From contig JAKAPB010000005.1 of assembly GCA_021823045.1 (NCBI GenBank), positions 1-19,075 on the forward strand: a DNA stretch of 19,075 bases, read 5' to 3'. The stretch's first letter is position 1. Each line of letters begins with the position of its first letter. The DNA is from Actinomycetes bacterium (GTDB lineage: Bacteria; Actinomycetota; Acidimicrobiia; Acidimicrobiales; Acidimicrobiaceae). Under the pieces are notes generated by a model that saw nothing but the letters and a program-made list of their open reading frames with translations, searched no databases and was not told the DNA's origin. This document shows positions 6,910 to 14,420 of this stretch, piece after piece. A program made the translations under genes and the position numbers.

Positions 6910-7101
6910 ATGAACACTGAAATCCCAACTGATCAAGAAGCCGTCGCTGCGATCGCAGCAGCATACTCCATGATCGCCTTATCCAGAAGTGCAGAGGAAC
7001 CGGTCCGCCCTAAGACGGACCCCACGACCTGGAGATTTTCCGCCCGGTGGTGGGGTCTGCCCACCAGTTACGAGAGGCCAAGGCCTTCGCAGGTTCGTTG
7101 A
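6910..7101 (+). CDS. Acyl-CoA carboxylase epsilon-like small subunit
   Basis: A 63-residue peptide directly downstream of the carboxylase beta subunit (26-bp gap), with AGGGA about ten bases before the ATG. Its first half, PTDQEAVAAIAAAYSMIA, resembles the helix that opens actinobacterial AccE/PccE epsilon subunits. Its second half, TTWRFSARWWGLPT plus a Pro/Arg tail, resembles their Trp/Arg/Pro-rich end. In Streptomyces and Mycobacterium such subunits sit beside the beta gene and stimulate assembly of the alpha-beta complex. The role here is inferred from position, size and composition. The family is poorly conserved, so another small carboxylase accessory protein is possible. Confidence 0.6.
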   Translation: MNTEIPTDQEAVAAIAAAYSMIALSRSAEEPVRPKTDPTTWRFSARWWGLPTSYERPRPSQVR

Positions 7102-7177
7102 TCCTTAGCCTGACTCGAGACCAATTTTTCCCGCCGCTTCCCCACAACAACAGCTAAGTAAAAGGCCCCGTCTCGAT

Positions 7178-7232
7178 CGCAAGCGCTCAGTTTATCCAGA
7201 GGGACTTTAGAAATCCGAGTTCCTCGCTTGCG
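7178..7232. repeat. Inverted repeat between convergent genes
   Basis: CGCAAGCG (7178-7185) and CGCTTGCG (7225-7232) are perfect 8-bp complements around a 39-base loop, between the carboxylase epsilon gene (+) and the GGDEF gene (-). No T-run follows directly. It may act as a weak bidirectional terminator. Confidence 0.35.
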
Positions 7233-7234
7233 TA

Positions 7235-7957
7235 CTAGTTACTCGGACCCTGAGGAGCGACTATCACGAGTCCAAGCCCCGGAAGGGCCAAGTTGGTGAC
7301 CGCCTTTTCCATCGCCGCCATCGCCTTTGAAAGTATCGTCGTAGGATCCATCCCATGCGTCGGATAGCTTGCCACCCCCGCCGAGACCTTGATAATCCTG
7401 TCGTCTCCATATTTGGATTGCGCTATCTGGATCCGCTCCGCGGTCCAAGCACCCCCATCCTCGTCAGTATCGTCAAGGATCAAGCCGAAAACTAGATTCG
7501 AAAGCCGACATACGATATCCGCCTCCCTAACCGTCCGGCTCAAAAGCACCGCGAACTTCACAACGAGTTGGTCGCTATCCTGTTGACTCTGGACCGAATC
7601 ATCAAAACTGAGCCGGATCAAAACTACGGTAACCGGCCAGAGTCTCCTCCTCGCCGTAGCGACCTTAGGAATTAGGACAGCGTTGAAGAACTCGTCATTC
7701 TGTAGGCCTGTAACGGGATCCATTACGGCTGACTGCTCAGAATCTGACACCAAAGACCTATGCTGCGAACCCCTAGCGGCCTCATCGTGGTCCCTTCTGA
7801 CTCGTAGATCCATCACCAATAATACAACTACTGCAAAAACCGAGCACAACCACACAGCGGGTAGGAACAAGGTCTGCTTAAGGGCCACGCCGAAGATCGC
7901 CATGGCACCACCGGCCACCAAAAGCCCCCATACGGCATATCTCCGTTTCCCCATCAC
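7235..7957 (-). CDS. Membrane protein with degenerate GGDEF domain
   Basis: A 240-residue protein: short basic N-terminus, two hydrophobic segments (about 9-27 and 30-50), a linker, then a diguanylate-cyclase-like fold from Asp80. The opening motif DPVTGL (80-85), the AERI segment (173-176), KVSAGVASYPTHG (190-202) and a terminal helix match GGDEF domains. The active site does not: the RxGGDEF loop reads Arg151-Leu-Ser-Asn-Leu-Val-Phe157, and the metal-binding acids of the D-L-D-H-F-K motif are replaced (Arg115, Ser117). It should not make c-di-GMP. It may bind a nucleotide or act through protein contacts. The start is GTG at 7957 or ATG at 7954. It lies 52 bp after the ethylmalonyl-CoA mutase gene on the same strand and may share its mRNA. 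Confidence 0.75.
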   Translation of the reverse strand: MMGKRRYAVWGLLVAGGAMAIFGVALKQTLFLPAVWLCSVFAVVVLLVMDLRVRRDHDEAARGSQHRSLVSDSEQSAVMDPVTGLQNDEFFNAVLIPKVATARRRLWPVTVVLIRLSFDDSVQSQQDSDQLVVKFAVLLSRTVREADIVCRLSNLVFGLILDDTDEDGGAWTAERIQIAQSKYGDDRIIKVSAGVASYPTHGMDPTTILSKAMAAMEKAVTNLALPGLGLVIVAPQGPSN

Positions 7958-8009
7958 ACTCTTATCGGCAATCTCCGAAAAAACATTGATCCGAGTCTAG
8001 GTCTAGCTT

Positions 8010-10022
8010 TCAGATCTTGCTGACCTGACCCCTTTGCATAATGGTCAATTCAAGCAGATCACGCATAATCTGCGAAATCTCGTAGTCCTTTGGTGTATAA
8101 ATCCGGGCGACACCCGCTTCGATGAGAACCTTTTGGTCCACCTCTGGGATGATCCCACCGACGACGACCAAGGCCTCCGAACCCTGCGCAACTAGTTCAG
8201 CAATAATTTGGGGTACGAGTTCCAAGTGCGAACCCGAAAGGATGGATATCCCAACTAGATCCACATCTTCGTCACGAGCCGCTACGGCTATCTGATGCGG
8301 GGTCAGGCGAATTCCTTGATAGATCACCTCAAATCCGGCGTCCCTCGCCGCTACGGCTATCTGCTCCGCCCCGTTGGAATGGCCATCTAAGCCAGGTTTT
8401 GCGACGAGCAGCCTAGGAGGGCCGCCAGCCAAGGCACGAGCGGAGCTTGCGAGGTCCCGTAGGATCGCCTCCCGCTTGCCATAGCCTCCACTTACCCCAG
8501 TAGGTGCTCGGTATTCTCCGAACACCTCTCTCAGTGCTCGCGCCCACTCACCAGTAGTCCCGCCAGCCAGTGCGAGCTGAATCGTCGCCTCCATCAAGTT
8601 CTCGTCGGACTTTGCAGCTGCCTTCAGGGCGTCCAATTTATCCTCGACCTCACCTGAATTTCTCCGGAGCCGCCAGGCCTTTGTCGCTTCGACCATCTCC
8701 ATCTCGACCTTCGGATCGATCACTAGGTGAGTACCAAGTTTTGATTCACTAAGCGGAGACGGTTCAGTATTGACGAACCTGTTGACACCAACTACGGCAA
8801 GCTCACCCTTTTCTATCTTCGAAGTCCTCTCAGATTGGCTCCTAACCAACCTAGATTTAAGTTCGTCAATGAAAGAGAAGACCCCGCCTGCTGTAAGAAT
8901 CTCGTCGAGTTCAAGCGTGGCACCCTGGACGATCTCTTTCACCAACGAATCCATGACAATAGATCCGTCAAATATGTCCGGGTAGTCGAGCAGATCCGTC
9001 TCAAGGGCCAAGATTTGTTGTATCCTTAGTGACCACTGCTGGTCCCATGGTCTTGGAAGCCCGAGGGCCTCATTCCACGCCGGCAGTTGCAGCGCTCGAG
9101 CCCGAGCGTCTCGAGAGAGCAGCACGCCCAAGGATTCCAGCACGATCCTGGGTACATTATTCTCCGGCTGCTGCTCCGTGAGACCGAGCGAGTTTACCTG
9201 CACCCCATAGCGGAATCGTCTCAACTTCTCATCACTCACTTGGTAACGATCTTCACAGATCCGATCCCACATCACCTTGAACGCCCGCATCTTGGCATTT
9301 TCTTCGATAAACCGGATCCCGGCATTTACGAAGAACGAGATCCTCCCGACGACCAATGCAAACTCCGACTCCGGAATCCTCTTTGACTCTTTCACCGCGT
9401 CCAGAACACCTATCGCCGTCGCAAGGGCGTAGGCGACCTCCTGCACCGGAGTAGCTCCGGCTTCTTGGAGATGGTAAGAACAGATATTTATTGGATTCCA
9501 CTTTGGAACCCTACCCACGGTATAGGTAATCGTGTCGACTATTAGCCTCTTGGACGCCTCCGGTGGAAATATGAAGGTACCTCTAGAGAGATACTCCTTG
9601 ATGATGTCGTTCTGGGTCGTTCCGGTTAGCACCCGCTCGTCGAGTCCCCTCTTTCTGGCCAGAGCGACATAGAGGCCGAGAAGCCAGGCTGCAGTAGAAT
9701 TGATCGTCATCGAGGTGTTCATCTTCTCGATCGGGATACCGTCGAAGAGTTCCTCCATATTCCCGAGGTGTACTATCGGGACACCGACCTTGCCAACCTC
9801 ACCCCGTGCCTGGGGGTCATCTGGATCAAATCCTATCTGAGTTGGCAAGTCAAAGGCGATTGATAGCCCCGTCTGACCCTTCTCGAGGTTCAATCTGTAC
9901 AGTTGATTCGATGCCTTGGCGCTCGAATGCCCCGAATAGGTTCTCATAACCCACGGGGCATCGGGTTTGCTGAACCTAGCACTTTTCACTTGGTCACCCA
10001 AATCAGACATGGCCAAGACCAT
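8010..10022 (-). CDS. ecm: Ethylmalonyl-CoA mutase (MeaA-type B12 mutase)
   Basis: A 670-residue adenosylcobalamin-dependent acyl-CoA mutase. The substrate-barrel signature RTYSGHSSAKASN (27-39), FDLPTQIGFDP (57-67) and RYGVQVNSLGLTEQQPENN are those of MeaA/ethylmalonyl-CoA mutase rather than of methylmalonyl-CoA mutase, which has a different RxYxGF-type opening. The B12 domain is fused at the C-terminus, with KPGLDGHSNGAEQ around 542-554 and His548 as the expected cobalt ligand. The enzyme converts ethylmalonyl-CoA to methylsuccinyl-CoA in the ethylmalonyl-CoA pathway. The start is ATG at 10022, or more likely ATG at 10010, since AAAGGA sits about 11 bases before the latter. It follows the hydroxyacyl-CoA dehydrogenase gene on the same strand, a pairing also known in Streptomyces ethylmalonyl-CoA loci. 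Crotonyl-CoA carboxylase/reductase is not in the window. Confidence 0.88.
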   Translation of the reverse strand: MVLAMSDLGDQVKSARFSKPDAPWVMRTYSGHSSAKASNQLYRLNLEKGQTGLSIAFDLPTQIGFDPDDPQARGEVGKVGVPIVHLGNMEELFDGIPIEKMNTSMTINSTAAWLLGLYVALARKRGLDERVLTGTTQNDIIKEYLSRGTFIFPPEASKRLIVDTITYTVGRVPKWNPINICSYHLQEAGATPVQEVAYALATAIGVLDAVKESKRIPESEFALVVGRISFFVNAGIRFIEENAKMRAFKVMWDRICEDRYQVSDEKLRRFRYGVQVNSLGLTEQQPENNVPRIVLESLGVLLSRDARARALQLPAWNEALGLPRPWDQQWSLRIQQILALETDLLDYPDIFDGSIVMDSLVKEIVQGATLELDEILTAGGVFSFIDELKSRLVRSQSERTSKIEKGELAVVGVNRFVNTEPSPLSESKLGTHLVIDPKVEMEMVEATKAWRLRRNSGEVEDKLDALKAAAKSDENLMEATIQLALAGGTTGEWARALREVFGEYRAPTGVSGGYGKREAILRDLASSARALAGGPPRLLVAKPGLDGHSNGAEQIAVAARDAGFEVIYQGIRLTPHQIAVAARDEDVDLVGISILSGSHLELVPQIIAELVAQGSEALVVVGGIIPEVDQKVLIEAGVARIYTPKDYEISQIMRDLLELTIMQRGQVSKI

Positions 10023-10081
10023 CCTTTAGCAGTTTCAAGTCGCCCGCAAAACACAGACCGCTCTACGGGCGAAAGCCTTGA

Positions 10082-10933
10082 CTAATGGTAGTCGTAGAAA
10101 CCACGTTTGGTCTTTTTCCCGAGCTGGCCGGCTGCTAATTTCCTCCTGAGCGTTGGGGCGGCGAGGGTTGCCACATCTCCAAACTCCCTATATAGAGCAT
10201 CCAAAATTGCAACCGATGTGTCCAGGCCGACCAGGTCCAAAAGAGCTAGTGGACCCATTGGGAATCCACAACCCAGCTTCATGGACCTGTCGATCTCCTC
10301 GGCGGTGGCGACACCTCGCTCAAGAAGCTTCACGGCGCTATTGAGGTATGGGAAAAGGAGGGCATTAACCACGAATCCAGCTTCGTCTTTAACCAGCACC
10401 GCGTCCTTTGAACACTTTTTGACGAAAGTGGATGCCGCCGCAATGGTCTCGTCTGACGCGGTAATCGGCCGGACTATCTCGACGAGCCCCATGACCGTGG
10501 CTGGGTTGAAAAAGTGAATTCCGCAAACGAGCTCGGGTCTTCTCGTCGCCGCAGCAAGATCCACTACCGGTAATGTCGACGTGTTGGTCGCAAGGATAGC
10601 GCCGGGCTTTACGATCCGATCGAGGTGATTGAAAAGATGCTTCTTTACCTCCAGGTCTTCCACCACAGACTCGATCACCAAGTCGCAATCGACTAATTCA
10701 TCTATCTCGGTAGTGGCTAGCAGTCTTGAGAGGGCCTCTTGGGCGTCTTGGGCTTCTAGGCGGCCCTTCTCTACCCTCCGGGCCAAAGAACGCTCGATCG
10801 CTCCCACCATGGAGACAGCGCTCTCCTGTTTACGAGAACGCAGAACGACTTCGAAGCCGGCGAGCATTGCCACCTCTGCTATCCCCGACCCCATGATTCC
10901 CGAACCGACAATTCCGATCTTGTTAATCTGCAT
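10082..10933 (-). CDS. hbd: 3-hydroxybutyryl-CoA dehydrogenase
   Basis: A 283-residue single-function 3-hydroxyacyl-CoA dehydrogenase of the Hbd/FadB2/PaaH type, interconverting acetoacetyl-CoA and 3-hydroxybutyryl-CoA. The Rossmann motif GSGIMGSG (10-17), TNTSTLPV (116-123), the catalytic His140 in GIHFFNP with Glu152 in LVEIV, and GFVVNALLFPYLN (186-198) with Asn190 are all present. The C-terminal domain ends in the usual KTKRGFYDYH. Full length for the family and with no hydratase fusion. It is the first gene of a probable hbd-ecm-(GGDEF) transcript. Its ATG lies six bases after TATTTT, so its mRNA is probably leaderless. Next to ecm it most likely supplies crotonyl-CoA precursor for the ethylmalonyl-CoA pathway; NAD versus NADP use cannot be read here. 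Confidence 0.93.
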   Translation of the reverse strand: MQINKIGIVGSGIMGSGIAEVAMLAGFEVVLRSRKQESAVSMVGAIERSLARRVEKGRLEAQDAQEALSRLLATTEIDELVDCDLVIESVVEDLEVKKHLFNHLDRIVKPGAILATNTSTLPVVDLAAATRRPELVCGIHFFNPATVMGLVEIVRPITASDETIAAASTFVKKCSKDAVLVKDEAGFVVNALLFPYLNSAVKLLERGVATAEEIDRSMKLGCGFPMGPLALLDLVGLDTSVAILDALYREFGDVATLAAPTLRRKLAAGQLGKKTKRGFYDYH

Positions 10934-10939
10934 AAGCCC

Positions 10940-10945
10940 AAAATA
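10940..10945 (-). promoter_or_regulatory. Putative -10 element of hbd (leaderless)
   Basis: On the minus strand TATTTT (10945-10940) is followed by exactly six bases and then the hbd ATG at 10933. The -35 side is weak (CACACA at 17-bp spacing). No SD is present, which agrees with a leaderless start. Confidence 0.45.
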
Positions 10946-11100
10946 CCGAATATTAATGCCCTTGTGTGTAGTACTTTGAATTCAATTGTCTCTTTTAGCC
11001 TCTAAAGAGCGATTGACACCGGAAATCCCCCGATTAGTCAGGTAAAAATCCATTTTCTCCCCCGATATCCATGCCAGAACTATCTAAGAGCCAAAGGCGG

Positions 11101-11119
11101 CGATGTAGCTTCTACATCG
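11101..11119. repeat. Perfect 19-base palindrome, candidate operator
   Basis: CGATGTAG and CTACATCG are perfect 8-bp arms around CTT. No T-run follows, so it is not a terminator. It lies between divergent genes and could be a dimeric repressor site for either side. Confidence 0.4.
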
Positions 11120-11324
11120 AAACGATTATCTACTAACAACAGTTCTGTAGCCACCAGAACCGACCGACGAGTAGGAGCCACTAGCATCCCATATATCTCC
11201 AACAGGGGCATAGCGACCTATGCCAGCAAAGTTCTGGCGGATTCTGCTCAAAGGTATTCAAGCTGAAATATGTTAGCTCCTCGTCTAGCGCTATCTGGGG
11301 AGAGTTTCACCACAACTGTTCTTT

Positions 11325-11330
11325 GGAGGT
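11325..11330 (+). promoter_or_regulatory. Strong Shine-Dalgarno of YceI-like gene
   Basis: GGAGGT, a full match to the anti-SD, six bases before the ATG at 11337. It fixes the start and shows that leadered translation coexists with leaderless starts in this genome. Confidence 0.8.
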
Positions 11331-11336
11331 CTTGAT

Positions 11337-11900
11337 ATGTCGATTAAGAGCGCCAAATGGACCGCCAGGCCCGGGGTTTGGCAATCTCTGGGAACGGCGG
11401 AAGACCTGAAAATTATCGCAACCACACCAATGTTTCACCATCTCATTGCGACGTCCCAGATCTCCAGCGCAAAAGTCATGGTGGATGAACTAGGCGTACC
11501 AACCTTTGCAAGGGTGGAAATAGAGACTAAATCATTGATCGGTGCTACCTCCAAACTTACCGAAAGGATTGCGTCTGCGTCGATACTCGACAGTACAAAT
11601 TATCCCCTCATAGTCTTTGAGTCGCACTCCTTTCAGCCCATGGTAGAAGGTTTCAAAGTAAGTGGGATCCTTCAGATCAAGGACAGGTCGATAAAGAAAG
11701 ATCTGTCGATTAGCAAGCTGAACTGGAGCAATATCGAGGCCTTGATCATCAAAGGGCACGTCGATCTGATGGCAGCGGAGGTCGGCATCAGACTGATTAA
11801 GCGGAGGTTTTTAGCAAATACTTTGCGGATCGAGTTCACCACGAATTTAGAGTTCCTAGCCAATCAGTCGACCAATGACATCAAGCGCCAGCTCAGCTAG
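11337..11900 (+). CDS. YceI-like lipocalin-fold protein (divergent)
   Basis: A 187-residue soluble protein without a signal peptide or membrane segment. Its central part follows the YceI pattern of alternating strands: a segment of the type xVEIETKSL (59-67), then a residue pattern of the type S-x-x-L-D-S-x-x-Y-P-x-I-x-F-x-S (82-96), then VSGILQIKDRSIKKDLSIS (108-126), corresponding to the F-d-x-x-x-y-P-x-I-x-F and G-x-L-t-i-x-G blocks of YceI. Several usual residues are changed, including the RDxHL segment and the RSDFG end. YceI proteins bind isoprenoid-type lipids in a beta-barrel; whether this one does is unknown. The start is fixed by GGAGGT. An MFS exporter follows 113 bp downstream on the same strand and might be functionally linked. 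Confidence 0.55.
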   Translation: MSIKSAKWTARPGVWQSLGTAEDLKIIATTPMFHHLIATSQISSAKVMVDELGVPTFARVEIETKSLIGATSKLTERIASASILDSTNYPLIVFESHSFQPMVEGFKVSGILQIKDRSIKKDLSISKLNWSNIEALIIKGHVDLMAAEVGIRLIKRRFLANTLRIEFTTNLEFLANQSTNDIKRQLS

Positions 11901-11973
11901 CGGCCAGTTCGCTTTTGGCAGTGACCTGAAACCGCTCGGACTCCCTGCTACCATAGCAAGAACTAATCCCGGG

Positions 11974-11984
11974 TTAGAGTCTAA
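11974..11984. repeat. Palindrome upstream of MFS gene
   Basis: TTAGAGTCTAA is a perfect 11-base inverted repeat, preceded by an interrupted one centred on CCCGGG (about 11963-11977). It lies 30 bp before the MFS transporter start and is a possible repressor site. Confidence 0.3.
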
Positions 11985-12001
11985 AAACAAAGACGACCGT
12001 T

Positions 12002-12007
12002 GGAGGG
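12002..12007 (+). promoter_or_regulatory. Shine-Dalgarno fixing TTG start of MFS gene
   Basis: GGAGGG lies six bases before TTG at 12014, supporting this non-ATG start. Confidence 0.7.
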
Positions 12008-12013
12008 TCGGAA

Positions 12014-13522
12014 TTGTCGAATCGGAACGAACAACCGAAGCATCATAAAGATCATTCCCTGACAATTATTCTGTTCGTGATCGCAACAGCCCAGCTGATG
12101 GTGGTTCTAGACGCTTCGATCGTGAACATTGCCCTCCCATCGATGCAGCGAGAATTACACTTTTCATCCGCCTCGCTGGAGTGGGTGATTAACGCTTACG
12201 CCCTAGCGTTCGGCGGCCTACTGTTGCTCGGAGGTCGACTCGGAGATCTCTACGGCCGCAAGAAGCTATTTGTCATCGGGATCGTAATTTTCACCCTCGC
12301 GTCTTTTTCTGGTGGCTTAGCAACGAGTCAGTTATGGCTCATATCTGCGAGAGTGATCCAGGGAATTGGTGGTGCTATCGCTTCTCCGGCGGCCCTGTCT
12401 CTTGTCACCGACAATTTTCCCGAGGGCAAGGCGAGGGCCAAGGCGATGGGCGTCTACGCTGCTATGTCGGGCGCTGGCGCCGCCTTGGGCCTGCTTCTCG
12501 GTGGAGTACTTACCGACTTTGGGTCTTGGCGCTGGGTCATGTTCGTCAACGTTCCGATAGGTGTGGTTCTCAGTATCGTCGCGTCTAAAGTTTTGCACAA
12601 GTCAGACACCAAAACTGGCGGTCTAGACCTACCTGGGGCGATCTCTGTAACTTTGGCCGCAACACTTTTGGTCTACGGTCTATCACACGCTTCGACTAGC
12701 GGGTGGAAATCCTCGGTCACCGAGGTTACCCTCGCAGCCTCTGTCGTCCTGTGGATCGCTTTTTTCTTTATCGAATCCCGCTCCACCCATGCTCTCGTAC
12801 CCTTGCGGATACTCGCTAATAGAAACCGTTCTGGCGCTTTGGCGCTGATGCTGTCCGTCGGCGCATCGCTGTTTGGAATGTTCTTCTTCCTCACACTGTT
12901 TATCCAGGACTTCCTCCGCTATAGTCCGCTGAAAGCTGGCTTTGCATTCCTGCCGGTGTCGATAGCAATTGTCGCTGCTGCCGGGGCAACTTCCCAGCTA
13001 GTGACCCGATTTGGTCCAAGGATCTTTCTCCTTGTCGGTCCCTTCGTAGCGGCCATGGGCTTAGTGTTGCTAACCAGAATCACCCCGAGCTCGACCTACT
13101 TGACGGGGCTACTAGGGCCGATGCTCGTCCTGGCTATTGGAGCAGGAATGACCTTCGTCCCACTCACCCTGACGGCGGTAGCGGGGGTGGTCAAAACAGA
13201 TGGAGGGGTAGCCTCGGCGGTACTAAACACAACCCAACAGATCGGTGGCTCGATCGGCCTAGCGGTACTAGTCACCGTTTCACGGACTGCGGCCGCGAAC
13301 AAGGCGACATCGCTATTACACCGGGCTATAGTCTCATCGTCGACTCATTCGATTTCCCCATTGGCTCAGGCGGCCATCATCTCCAAAGCGACCATCTCGG
13401 GCTTCGACACGGCCTTCTGGGCATCGGCGATCATAGCTATTTTGGGATTTATCGTCGTTATAGTTTTCATAAGGGTTAAACGGGACGATCTAGACCTCAC
13501 AGGAGCCACTCTGCCTCTCTAG
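12014..13522 (+). CDS. MFS drug:H+ antiporter, DHA2 (EmrB/QacA) family
   Basis: A 502-residue transporter with about 14 hydrophobic segments. The DHA2 motif LDASIVNIALP (32-42) at the end of the first helix, motif A GGRLGDLYGRKK (73-84) in the first cytoplasmic loop, the RVIQGIGGA segment (113-121), a motif C-like glycine-rich GAGAALGLLLGG (153-164) in helix 5 and WRWVMFVNVPIG (172-183) are all recognisable. Members export hydrophobic drugs, dyes or small metabolites in exchange for protons; the substrate cannot be read from the sequence. Translation starts at TTG, chosen because GGAGGG sits six bases upstream. A palindrome (11974-11984) precedes it, but no regulator gene of the TetR or MarR type lies next to it. 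It is downstream of a YceI-like gene and may be co-transcribed. Confidence 0.92.
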   Translation: MSNRNEQPKHHKDHSLTIILFVIATAQLMVVLDASIVNIALPSMQRELHFSSASLEWVINAYALAFGGLLLLGGRLGDLYGRKKLFVIGIVIFTLASFSGGLATSQLWLISARVIQGIGGAIASPAALSLVTDNFPEGKARAKAMGVYAAMSGAGAALGLLLGGVLTDFGSWRWVMFVNVPIGVVLSIVASKVLHKSDTKTGGLDLPGAISVTLAATLLVYGLSHASTSGWKSSVTEVTLAASVVLWIAFFFIESRSTHALVPLRILANRNRSGALALMLSVGASLFGMFFFLTLFIQDFLRYSPLKAGFAFLPVSIAIVAAAGATSQLVTRFGPRIFLLVGPFVAAMGLVLLTRITPSSTYLTGLLGPMLVLAIGAGMTFVPLTLTAVAGVVKTDGGVASAVLNTTQQIGGSIGLAVLVTVSRTAAANKATSLLHRAIVSSSTHSISPLAQAAIISKATISGFDTAFWASAIIAILGFIVVIVFIRVKRDDLDLTGATLPL

Positions 13523-13698
13523 AGCAAGGTCAGGGAGGTCGACTAAACGGATCGCTAGCCAAATAGTAGCTCATCCCTATCATTGGGCAGAATTACGGCT
13601 CCTCGTAGACAAGCCATCTCAGAATCAAGGGGCTTGCCCGGATCTTTCGGATCAAAAAGCTCGAGCGAGTGCGCGGCCCACAGGACCAGCGGTTGGCT

Positions 13699-13704
13699 TA
13701 GCAT
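13699..13704 (+). promoter_or_regulatory. Putative -10 element of methyltransferase gene
   Basis: TAGCAT (TANNNT) ends seven bases before GTG at 13712. This supports that GTG as a leaderless start in preference to the upstream TTG at 13583, which lacks a ribosome binding site. The -35 region is weak. Confidence 0.35.
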
Positions 13705-13711
13705 AGAAGAG

Positions 13712-14392
13712 GTGGATCGACCCAGCCTCCGACCGAAGAGGGCCTTCACTTACGCACTTTACGCAATAGAGGCCTTTTACCGACCCCTGGGCTTGCAAAA
13801 AAAGAGGAGACTTCTGCTCGCACAGACATACGGAGATGTGCTTGAAATCGGATCTGGCAGGGGGGTATCCCTCCCTCATCTCCTTCATTCCAGGTCTATT
13901 ACCCTGCTAGAGCCCGATGAAGCATCGGTCAAAGTCATAGAAAAAAGGATAATTGAACTGGGGGTAAAAAACCGAGCAAAGGTAATCGGGACCACCTTAG
14001 TTGACGCTTACCAAAATGGCTTGGTTAGAAACCATAGTTTCGACTCGATTGTATTCTCCTTCTCGCTCTGCTCCGTGGGCGATCCTCAGGTTGCGCTTCA
14101 GGTCACTAAGAGTCTTCTAAAGGAGGGCGGGACAGTCTTTTTCATTGAACATACCGCTGCTCGCAATCGAACGGTGAGGTCGATTCATCATGCCGTCGGC
14201 CCGTATTGGACAAGGGCTTCCGCTGGATGCCGAATCGAATCTGAAGCGGATAAGGATCTGCTTCGGGCTGGATTCTCTGAAGTATCTGCCGTAGAATTTC
14301 GCTTTCCGATGGGTTGGCCGGTCTTTTCCAAGGGGGTAAAGGGCTCTGCGAGGCTCATTCCCGCCTCGACGAATACCGGTCCAGGCGGCTAA
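13712..14392 (+). CDS. Class I SAM-dependent methyltransferase
   Basis: A methyltransferase of the type 11 group, 226 residues from GTG 13712. The frame is open further back to TTG 13583 (269 residues), but the added 43 residues are Ser/Arg/Gly-rich and look non-coding. The SAM-binding motif I is VLEIGSGRGVSLPHL (86-100 in the long numbering), followed by the acidic ITLLEPDE loop (106-113), FDSIVFSFSLCSV (153-165) as motif IV, GGTVFFIEH (182-190), and the AGCRIESEADKDLLRAGF segment (214-231). The layout resembles small phospholipid/UbiE-like methyltransferases, but the substrate cannot be assigned. It stands alone between the MFS gene and a convergent peptidase S51 gene (28-bp gap). Confidence 0.82.
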   Translation: MDRPSLRPKRAFTYALYAIEAFYRPLGLQKKRRLLLAQTYGDVLEIGSGRGVSLPHLLHSRSITLLEPDEASVKVIEKRIIELGVKNRAKVIGTTLVDAYQNGLVRNHSFDSIVFSFSLCSVGDPQVALQVTKSLLKEGGTVFFIEHTAARNRTVRSIHHAVGPYWTRASAGCRIESEADKDLLRAGFSEVSAVEFRFPMGWPVFSKGVKGSARLIPASTNTGPGG

Positions 14393-14420
14393 CACCAGCT
14401 CAAAGCTCGTCGCTAGACCA

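Larger units (their letters stand above)
10946..11336. other. Intergenic region between hbd and YceI-like gene
   Basis: About 390 bp with no gene that I can support. It contains a perfect 19-base inverted repeat at 11101-11119, GGCATA/TATGCC at 11207-11224, GCCAG/CTGGC at 11222-11238 and a GTTCTG/CAGAAC pair near 11143. TATGTT at 11269-11274 could be a -10 for the YceI-like gene, but its -35 is poor. Confidence 0.35.

Noticed and set aside
8010..10022. Labelling the mutase as methylmalonyl-CoA mutase
   Set aside because: RTYSGHSSA and the single-chain layout with this length match MeaA/ethylmalonyl-CoA mutase better.
13555..13704. 49-residue minus-strand frame beside the methyltransferase
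   Set aside because: Composition is not absurd, but there is no recognisable family, no ribosome site, and it lies opposite the methyltransferase upstream region.
13583..13711. 43-codon upstream extension of the methyltransferase from TTG
   Set aside because: No SD or promoter at the TTG; the residues are Ser/Arg/Gly-rich and do not fit the family, while GTG 13712 has a well-placed TAGCAT.
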